Below are positions 5,414-11,183 of a stretch of 11,183 nt of DNA, piece after piece. The notes under the pieces were generated by a model. That model was given only the letters and a program-made list of their open reading frames with translations, had not been told where the DNA came from and ran no database searches. Numbering within the stretch: position 1 is the stretch's first letter; every line of letters starts with the position of its first letter. Position numbers and translations under genes: made by a program. Source of the DNA: CAMEON01 sp045645165 (GTDB lineage Bacteria > Bacillota > Clostridia > Oscillospirales > CAG-272); assembly GCA_045645165.1 (NCBI GenBank), contig JAZRIF010000231.1, positions 1 through 11,183 of the forward strand, read 5' to 3'.

Positions 5414-7078
5414 ATGAAACCCGAAGAAGAAATCAACATGGAGCAGGAAAAGGGCGCAGAAGAAATGAACGCCGCCGAAATGGCCGCTGAAACGGCCGCC
5501 GGAACGGCCACCGAAACAGCCGTTGAATTCAGCGCCGAATCTTCCACCCGATCGACTACCGACACCCCGGAAGAGAAGGACGTCGTATCCGCTCAAAGCG
5601 CTGCGCCGTCCACTCACTATCCCCGCGTCATCCCCCAACAGGCGGGCACGGACACCGCATTTACTCCCCGCGGACGCTTTGGAAAAATGGCCGTCCTGTG
5701 CGGTACACTGGTGGCTCTCGTGGCGCTGTTTGTGGTATTTTGCGGTCTGACGTTGAACCCGCGGGATACGGCGGGCTCTACGGGAGAACAGGGACGTCCC
5801 GGAGAGCAAGGACTTCGCGGCGAGCCCGGCGAGTCGGGCGCACAAGGGGAACAGGGCATCCAGGGGATCCCCGGCGAACAAGGCCCTCGCGGTGAGCAGG
5901 GTGACCGGGGCGAGCCCGGCGCTCCCGGCAAATCTGCCTACGAGATCTATTGCGAACAGTACGGCTATACCGGCTCCGAGGCCGAGTGGATGAGTGTGGT
6001 GCACGATCGCCTGTCCATGCAGACCTCTCAGGAGATCTATGCCCTGGCTGAGGCTTGTACCGTGACGGTGGAAGCCTTCCGCGCCGACGTGTCCTTGTGT
6101 AGAGGCTCGGGATTCTTCATGGATCCTACGGGTCTCATCATGACGGCCTACCACGTCATCGACGGCGCGACTCGCATCAAAGTCACCATGCCTGACTCTG
6201 CGGTATACGAGGTGACCGATGTGGTTGCTTTTGATAAGCACCGCGACTTGGCCGTGATCCGCATCGGTACTTCCCGCGAAACGCCCTACCTGACCTTTGA
6301 AACCGAGGGTATTGCTCCCGGTGAGACGGTATACACCTTGGGTAGTACCCACGGCGGAGGAAGCGGCGTGTTCTCTTCGGGTGTTGTGGCATCCAAACTC
6401 TTGGAAACGGCGGTCGGTGAAGCCGACATTCGGGAGTTCCGCTATACCAGTTCGGTTTCCCTCGGTAACAGCGGTGCGCCCATTCTCAATGCACGCGGGC
6501 AGGTGATCGGTATCGTTACGCGGGGTGTTGCAGAGGGGGATTCCCTTCATACCGCCACCTATATCGGGGAAGCGGCGCACCTGGATATGACCTATAACAG
6601 CCCCGTGACCGAATTCTTTGACGACACCGAGTACTATCGGCTCAAGTGGTTCGAGGAGGAACGGCGGGAAATGGAGAACAACAACACCATGAAGGTAGCT
6701 GATGCCGTTGAAACCTCGGGGCTGACCTTCCGCGGGACGGTGAAAAAGGACGACCCCGACTACTACGTATTCGAGATCACGGGGAAGGAATCGAAAGATT
6801 TCAGCCTGGCGTTTTTCGCGGATACCGCCGACTTTTACCTGCCCGTGCTGATCCCCGCCGCCAACACCACCGTGGAGCTGATCTGGGAGGAGGTCGCTTA
6901 TGAGGACGGTACCGTTTACGCCGCCCGCGCCACTCTCGCGCCCGGAACCTACTACGTCGCGGTCAACGGCCACTACAGCGACATGGAAACGGACTACTTC
7001 CTCTACACCTACTGGCGCCCCATCTCCGAGCGGAATAGCTTTGGGTACGACGTCTCCTTTGAGGATATGATCGCGTGA
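5414..7078 (+). CDS. Membrane-anchored HtrA/trypsin-like serine protease with collagen-like stalk
   Basis: The start is the ATG at 5414, eight bases after ACAGGAGG; an in-frame TTG at 5384 lacks such a site. The 554-residue product begins with an acidic, Ala/Glu/Thr-rich region (1-90) presumed cytoplasmic. One membrane helix follows (about 92-114), then 18 uninterrupted G-X-Y triplets (121-174). Next comes a linker SAYEIYCEQYGYTGSEAEWM of a type often found beside collagen-like repeats in Firmicutes. A trypsin-like domain spans about 205-395, with His247 (TAYHVIDG), Asp278 (KHRDLAVI) and Ser353 (SLGNSGAP). After the serine the usual GNSGG is GNSGA. No PDZ domain is seen. The last 130 residues (about 425-535, TFRGTVKKDDPDYYVFEI...PGTYYVAVNG) resemble the PPC beta-sandwich found at the ends of secreted peptidases. 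Predicted topology is a single-pass anchor with the protease held outside on a stalk, a role in envelope quality control or in cleaving surface proteins. Substrate is unknown. Transcribed alone. Confidence 0.9.
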   Translation: MKPEEEINMEQEKGAEEMNAAEMAAETAAGTATETAVEFSAESSTRSTTDTPEEKDVVSAQSAAPSTHYPRVIPQQAGTDTAFTPRGRFGKMAVLCGTLVALVALFVVFCGLTLNPRDTAGSTGEQGRPGEQGLRGEPGESGAQGEQGIQGIPGEQGPRGEQGDRGEPGAPGKSAYEIYCEQYGYTGSEAEWMSVVHDRLSMQTSQEIYALAEACTVTVEAFRADVSLCRGSGFFMDPTGLIMTAYHVIDGATRIKVTMPDSAVYEVTDVVAFDKHRDLAVIRIGTSRETPYLTFETEGIAPGETVYTLGSTHGGGSGVFSSGVVASKLLETAVGEADIREFRYTSSVSLGNSGAPILNARGQVIGIVTRGVAEGDSLHTATYIGEAAHLDMTYNSPVTEFFDDTEYYRLKWFEEERREMENNNTMKVADAVETSGLTFRGTVKKDDPDYYVFEITGKESKDFSLAFFADTADFYLPVLIPAANTTVELIWEEVAYEDGTVYAARATLAPGTYYVAVNGHYSDMETDYFLYTYWRPISERNSFGYDVSFEDMIA

Positions 7079-7081
7079 AGC

Positions 7082-7139
7082 GCGCATTCTGCGCGGCATT
7101 CTGCGCCGCGTACCGCACCGCGCATTCTGCGCCGCGCGG
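7082..7139. repeat. Cluster of GC-rich short hairpin repeats
   Basis: The 11-mer GCATTCTGCGC occurs three times, at 7084, 7096 and 7122. Copies 2 and 3 match over 15 bases (ending GCCGCG). Copies 1 and 3 form GCGCA-TTC-TGCGC mini-hairpins. A larger pair, ACCGCGC (7117-7123) with GCGCGGT (7134-7140), encloses the third copy. It begins four bases after the protease stop. Confidence 0.75.
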
Positions 7140-7151
7140 TATGACGGCATG

Positions 7152-7185
7152 AAAAAACATCCACCCGCGCCGCGGGTGGATGTTT
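7152..7185 (-). terminator. Convergent terminator shared by the protease and membrane-protein genes
   Basis: Perfect 14-bp arms, AAACATCCACCCGC (7155-7168) and GCGGGTGGATGTTT (7172-7185), around a 3-base loop. On the minus strand the stem runs into six T residues (7157-7152), so it best serves the minus-strand membrane-protein gene ending at 7198. On the plus strand only TTT follows, but it may also stop transcription from the protease gene. Confidence 0.9.
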
Positions 7186-7197
7186 GGATATATGCGA

Positions 7198-7806
7198 TCA
7201 CGTGTCGTTATCGGAGGGCTCGTTCTGTGCGGTAGCCTGCTCCGCTTGCAGCGCCTGCTCCGCTTGCAGAGCCTGTTCTGCTTGCATCCGTGCCAGCTCC
7301 ATGGTGCGGTTTTGCTCCGCCTGCCGTTCTGCCATGGCCTCCTGACGGCGGAGAGCGTAGGTGACGTATCCCCAACAGCCTACGCCGCCCATGGCCAGGC
7401 TGAGGATGAGATCCACCACGTACCCGAGATTGGCGGGAATCTCGTATACACCCAAGACGAGACATTCTCCGAGGGTGAAGGCTTTGGCGATCTTTTCTTC
7501 CTCGTAGAGGGCTTGATAATACGCCTGCATATCGGTGCAGAAGCAGTAGTACCACGCCAGGATCATGACGATGGCGGATACGACCACCGCCGCCGTGATG
7601 CCCGACTTACTGCTGCCCCGCGCAAAGATCTCGTAGCCCTTGATGGCACAGATGACGCAGATGATGCCGCTGAGCGCCGCAATGATGTTCAGGCTCCACA
7701 GTACGTAGTACACCACGCCGCCCACCAGAGCGAAGAGAAACGCCCCCAGAACACCGAGGGGAACAAGCTTATCCGAGGCGCGCACGGGAGTCGGCTGTTG
7801 GGTCAT
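7198..7806 (-). CDS. Four-helix membrane protein with C-terminal Gln-rich coiled coil
   Basis: I do not recognise a family. The 202-residue protein has hydrophobic helices at about 15-36, 38-58, 68-90 and 128-150. Between the third and fourth is a soluble loop with an acidic-helical patch (YYQALYEEEKIAKAF). The last 50 residues are a charged helix likely to form a coiled coil in the cytoplasm, ending in near-exact repeats of AEQALQ (176-190). The start is the ATG at 7806, chosen because GGAGG lies about ten bases before it. The upstream ATGs at 7845 and 7887 are in frame but fall within or upstream of the predicted promoter. The gene has its own promoter and its own terminator, so it is monocistronic. 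The Gln-rich repeat region is a period-21 tandem DNA repeat (about 7227-7290), which may vary in length between strains. Confidence 0.8.
   Translation of the reverse strand: MTQQPTPVRASDKLVPLGVLGAFLFALVGGVVYYVLWSLNIIAALSGIICVICAIKGYEIFARGSSKSGITAAVVVSAIVMILAWYYCFCTDMQAYYQALYEEEKIAKAFTLGECLVLGVYEIPANLGYVVDLILSLAMGGVGCWGYVTYALRRQEAMAERQAEQNRTMELARMQAEQALQAEQALQAEQATAQNEPSDNDT
7227..7290 (-). repeat. Period-21 coding tandem repeat (QALQAE units)
   Basis: Roughly three copies of a 21-base unit of the kind CTGCTCCGCTTGCAGMGC, inside the coiled-coil tail of the membrane protein. The third copy has drifted (CTGTTCTGCTTGCAT). It encodes the repeated Ala-Glu-Gln-Ala-Leu-Gln segment. Confidence 0.65.
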
Positions 7807-7843
7807 GGGATCAATCCTCCGTTGGTTGCTTTTCGTTGTCTCC

Positions 7844-7872
7844 ATTATAGCACGCGCCCCCCGAAATGTCAA
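7844..7872 (-). promoter_or_regulatory. Consensus sigma-A promoter of the membrane-protein gene
   Basis: On the minus strand TTGACA (7872-7867), a 17-bp spacer, then TATAAT (7849-7844), both exact. Its position between the in-frame upstream ATG codons supports the chosen start at 7806, with a leader of roughly 30 bases. Confidence 0.92.
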
Positions 7873-7899
7873 GGAAAACTTGATCAATACTTACATTGC

Positions 7900-7932
7900 G
7901 GTTTATCGCTGAGCGAAGCTCAGCGATAAACC
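7900..7932. repeat. Orphan 15-bp palindrome between divergent promoters
   Basis: GGTTTATCGCTGAGC (7900-7914) and GCTCAGCGATAAACC (7918-7932) pair perfectly around a GAA loop. No gene is transcribed into it from either side: the leftward gene starts at 7806 and rpmE starts at 8129, so it is not an ordinary terminator. It may be an operator, or a member of a dispersed palindromic repeat family, as its ATCGC...GCGAT edges resemble the separators of the 8449-8530 array. Confidence 0.75.
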
Positions 7933-8036
7933 CGATTTTGCATGGTCATTCGCCCCGTTTATCCACATAACCACACCGACGACACAAAGACATAGGATTT
8001 TTGTGAAAATTTCCAAGCAAAAATTTCAAAAACCCC

Positions 8037-8065
8037 TTGCAATTCAAAGGAAAGTATGCTATAAT
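8037..8065 (+). promoter_or_regulatory. Promoter of rpmE
   Basis: TTGCAA (8037-8042, two mismatches-or-fewer from TTGACA), a 17-bp spacer, then an exact TATAAT (8060-8065) preceded by TGC as extended -10. Transcription should begin near 8072. The leader to the ATG is about 57 bases and contains CCCCAT (8081-8086) complementary to ATGGGG (8097-8102). Confidence 0.88.
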
Positions 8066-8128
8066 ATATAAGCTTTTGTACCCCATGTCCAAGCATATGG
8101 GGAAATTCCAAGTGAGAGGTAAATGAAA

Positions 8129-8338
8129 ATGAAGAACGGAATCCATCCCGAGTACGTTGAGTGCGTTATCAAGTGCGCTTGCGGCGAGACTGTCGTCTCT
8201 CGTTCTACCAAGGGTAGCGAGATGCGTGTTGAAATCTGCTCCAAGTGCCACCCCTTCTACACCGGCAAGCAGAAGTTTGTCGATGCAGGCGGTCGCGTGG
8301 ACAAGTTCAAGAAGAGACTGGCTGCTGTCAGAAAGTAA
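8129..8338 (+). CDS. rpmE: Large-subunit ribosomal protein L31 (zinc-binding type)
   Basis: L31 is a small protein of the 50S subunit that bridges to the 30S head. This 69-residue copy matches the bacterial family along its length: MKNGIHPEYVE at the start, ICSKCHPFYTGKQKF in the middle, GGRVDKFKKR at the end. Cys16, Cys18, Cys37 and Cys40 form the CxC...CxxC zinc site, so this is the zinc-containing C+ type rather than the zinc-free YtiA type made under zinc limitation. I chose the ATG at 8129 because GAGAGG (8114-8119) lies nine bases upstream and the product then matches other L31 starts; the in-frame ATG at 8123 is only three bases from it. The gene is transcribed alone, between its own promoter and terminator, with hflX downstream. 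Confidence 0.97.
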   Translation: MKNGIHPEYVECVIKCACGETVVSRSTKGSEMRVEICSKCHPFYTGKQKFVDAGGRVDKFKKRLAAVRK

Positions 8339-8402
8339 TTCTTCTTGGCACCTTGCGGGATAGGTTACTATTTCGCAGGAGTAGCGTAGATTGTCAACCC
8401 AT

Positions 8403-8440
8403 AAAAGGACAGGTGTGCCACAAGGCGGCCTGTCCTTTTG
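8403..8440 (+). terminator. Rho-independent terminator of rpmE
   Basis: AAAAGGACAGG (8403-8413) and CCTGTCCTTTT (8429-8439) pair over 11 bp, with a 15-base loop that can form a further GCC/GGC pair. The stem ends in TTTTGTT. It lies 64 bases after the rpmE stop. Confidence 0.88.
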
Positions 8441-8448
8441 TTATTCAC

Positions 8449-8530
8449 GCGCCTCACAGGTGCTTATCACGCCCGTAGGGCATCGCGTGCCGTCAGGCAT
8501 ATCGCGCCCTCAGGGTATATCGCTCATAAT
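8449..8530. repeat. Array of degenerate mini-hairpin repeats upstream of hflX
   Basis: Four short palindromes follow one another: GCGCCT-CAC-AGGTGC (8449-8463), GCCC-GTA-GGGC (8471-8481), TGCC-GTCA-GGCA (8488-8499) and GCCC-TCA-GGGT (8506-8516). Their separators look alike (TTATCAC, ATCGCG, ATATCGC, ATATCGCT). Unit pitch is 17-22 bases. The stems differ between units while base pairing is kept. Confidence 0.7.
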
Positions 8531-8549
8531 CTCCCCTTTCCGAAAGGAG
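8531..8549 (+). promoter_or_regulatory. Ribosome-binding site of hflX inside a small inverted repeat
   Basis: AAAGGAG (8543-8549) lies ten bases before the hflX ATG. CCTTT (8535-8539) pairs with AAAGG across CCG, and CTCC (8531-8534) is complementary to GGAG, so the site could be partly masked. No convincing promoter is visible between the rpmE terminator and this site. Confidence 0.55.
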
Positions 8550-8559
8550 TATATAAACT

Positions 8560-9969
<1,410 letters not shown>

Positions 9970-9998
9970 ACAGTCTATCATTGGAGGTACATGAGCCC

Positions 9999-10589
9999 AT
10001 GGAACTTTGGGACTTGCTGGATAAAGACCGTAACCCGCTAAACCGCACCCACCCCCGCGGCCGCCAATACCCCATGCCCCCCCACACGTACCATACCGTC
10101 GTGTCCGTTTTCACTGTGGACAGTGAGAATCGCCTTCTCTTGACTCTCCGCGCCCCCACAAAGGGGATGTACCCGAACTTTTGGGAGTTCACGGGCGGCT
10201 CCGGCGTGGCGGGAGAGGACAGCCTCACCTCGGCATGGCGGGAGCTTTCCGAGGAGACGGGCATCAACTGCCCCAAGGAGGAGCTGATCTTCCTGGACAC
10301 CCTTCGCGAGCCCTCGGCCTTCATGGACTGCTACCTCTGCCGTTTGGATACGGTTGGGGAGGAGACCGTCATCACCCTGCAGGAGGGGGAGACCGTGGAC
10401 TGCAAATGGGTCACCTTCTGCGAGTTTGAGACCATGATCCATAAGGGGCTCATCCCCCCGCCCTGCGCCATGCGGTACGGCTTCGTCAAGGCCAAGCTGA
10501 TGGAGCTGATCGGGGACGACGCATGGTTACAGCCCGACGTGGAGGAAGTATCCACGCTGGAAAATACCCTCCGAGGAGGTGTCTCATGA
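9999..10589 (+). CDS. Nudix hydrolase
   Basis: The 196-residue product has a complete Nudix box at residues 67-89: G-x5-E-x7-REL-x-EE-T-G-I, with G67, E73, R81, E82, E85 and E86 as the metal-binding and catalytic positions. The N-terminus ELWDLLDKDRNPLNRTHPRG is typical of the subgroup annotated as general Nudix proteins related to isopentenyl-diphosphate isomerase and YfcD. Substrates are nucleoside diphosphates linked to another group; the exact one is not visible. The start is the ATG at 9999, eleven bases after GGAGG (9983-9987); the in-frame TTG at 9965 would lie inside the end of hflX without its own site. It begins 29 bases after hflX and its stop overlaps the next start by four bases (ATGA), indicating coupled translation. 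Confidence 0.93.
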   Translation: MELWDLLDKDRNPLNRTHPRGRQYPMPPHTYHTVVSVFTVDSENRLLLTLRAPTKGMYPNFWEFTGGSGVAGEDSLTSAWRELSEETGINCPKEELIFLDTLREPSAFMDCYLCRLDTVGEETVITLQEGETVDCKWVTFCEFETMIHKGLIPPPCAMRYGFVKAKLMELIGDDAWLQPDVEEVSTLENTLRGGVS

Positions 10590-11183
10590 GTGAAGTCCTT
10601 GACACCCCGACCCCCGTCCTCTACACCACCCTCGAAGGGGTAGGGAAGGACGAATTCGAGGAAAAGCGTTCGGTATTCATCGGTCACGCCGCCCACGTGG
10701 AGACCGAGGAGGAGGCCATGGCCTTCATCAAGCAGAAGCAGAAGACCTACGCCGACGCCACCCACAACGTCTGGGCCTACCGCATCAGCGGGGGCACCTC
10801 CACCGAACAGGCCGCCCGCTACTCCGACGACGGCGAACCTCAAGGCTCCTCGGGGCTTCCCACCTTGGAGGCCATCCGCAAGAAGGGGGTCTTCGACTGC
10901 GTGGTGGTGACCACCCGCTACTTTGGCGGCACGCTTTTGGGCGTGGGCGGTCTTATCCGCGCCTACTCCCACGCGGCGAGCATTGCCCTGGACGCGGCCA
11001 ACATCATCACCTACGAGAAATTCACCGAGTTCATGCTGGAGTCCACCTACTCCGACTACCAGCTCATCCTGCAGGAGCTGCCCAAATACGGCGTCCTGAC
11101 CGATGACAGCGAGTTCTCCGACCGTGTGACCCTGACTCTGGCGGTCAAATGCACCCACTACGCCGATCTCTGCGAGCGGCTGG
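10586..11183 (+). CDS. YigZ/IMPACT-family protein (UPF0029), cut off by the window end
   Basis: A start ATG at 10586 overlaps the Nudix stop by four bases and has GAGGAGG six bases before it (10573-10579). At least 199 residues are present with no stop. The UPF0029 signature is clear: DDGEPQGSSGLP at 81-92 and RYFGGTLLGVGGLIRAY at 111-127. These proteins resemble the N-terminal half of human IMPACT. E. coli YigZ and B. subtilis YvyE belong here; they are cytosolic and may bind nucleic acid or ribosomes, with no settled enzymatic role. The C-terminal ACT-like domain starts near 140 and is incomplete. The usual length is about 205-220 residues, so only a short part is missing. It sits last in an hflX-Nudix-yigZ run, suggesting shared control. 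Confidence 0.92.
   Translation, partial: MSEVLDTPTPVLYTTLEGVGKDEFEEKRSVFIGHAAHVETEEEAMAFIKQKQKTYADATHNVWAYRISGGTSTEQAARYSDDGEPQGSSGLPTLEAIRKKGVFDCVVVTTRYFGGTLLGVGGLIRAYSHAASIALDAANIITYEKFTEFMLESTYSDYQLILQELPKYGVLTDDSEFSDRVTLTLAVKCTHYADLCERL

Noticed and set aside
5339..7201. A 620-codon open frame on the minus strand opposite the protease gene
   Set aside because: It mirrors the GC-biased codons of the plus-strand gene and lacks a ribosome-binding site. Its Gly-rich stretch is only the antisense of the collagen-like and Ala/Glu-rich coding DNA.
7959..7967. TTATCCACA, an exact match to a DnaA box
   Set aside because: A single nine-base match can arise by chance in 11 kb. No second box, AT-rich unwinding stretch or dnaA/dnaN/rpmH neighbour supports an origin.
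8449..8530. Regularly spaced palindromes that might be a CRISPR array
   Set aside because: The units are 17-22 bases apart, the palindromes differ from one another, there are no unique spacers of 30 bases or so, and no cas genes are present.
10331..11158. Minus-strand open frame opposite the Nudix and YigZ-family genes
   Set aside because: The plus strand encodes clear Nudix and UPF0029 signatures with coupled start and stop codons, so this is a shadow.

Overview
The window reads as chromosome from a spore-forming, fairly GC-rich member of the Clostridia, probably an Oscillospiraceae/Ruminococcaceae-like gut Firmicute. The evidence is spoVT (found in endospore formers), strong AGGAGG ribosome-binding sites, consensus sigma-A promoters with exact 17-bp spacers, a zinc-type L31, a carbohydrate ABC importer of Firmicutes style, and intergenic palindromes of a kind I associate with that group. 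The taxonomic placement is inference; no rRNA gene is present.

Layout. (1) 1-1385: the end of one sugar-importer permease gene and a complete MalG-type partner permease, closed by two successive hairpins (1289-1319 and 1340-1385). (2) 1391-3760, minus strand: spoVT, with a leader inverted repeat that contains its Shine-Dalgarno sequence, and a secreted, C-terminally anchored Cys-rich surface protein with its own consensus promoter. (3) 3818-5167, plus strand: a nitroreductase behind a consensus promoter, then a small protein combining a probable PH-like N-terminus with a C-terminal zinc ribbon, then a terminator. (4) 5340-7078: a membrane-anchored trypsin/HtrA-like protease carrying an 18-triplet collagen-like stalk and a probable C-terminal beta-sandwich domain. 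(5) 7082-7932: clustered short hairpins, a shared convergent terminator, a minus-strand four-helix membrane protein with a Gln/Ala/Glu coiled coil, and an orphan 15-bp palindrome. (6) 8037-8439: rpmE (L31) with its own promoter and terminator. (7) 8449-11183: an array of mini-hairpins, then hflX, a Nudix hydrolase and a YigZ/IMPACT-family gene that runs off the window end. The last two overlap by four bases and are probably translationally coupled.

Most genes are housekeeping or transport. The less ordinary items are the collagen-stalked protease, the Cys-module surface protein, the PH-like/zinc-ribbon protein, and several unexplained structured DNA elements: the spoVT leader repeat, the 1321-1385 palindrome, and the mini-hairpin clusters at 7082-7139, 7900-7932 and 8449-8530. 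I see no tRNA, rRNA, CRISPR array, insertion sequence or phage gene. No single locus stands out as a clear new defence or mobile system.
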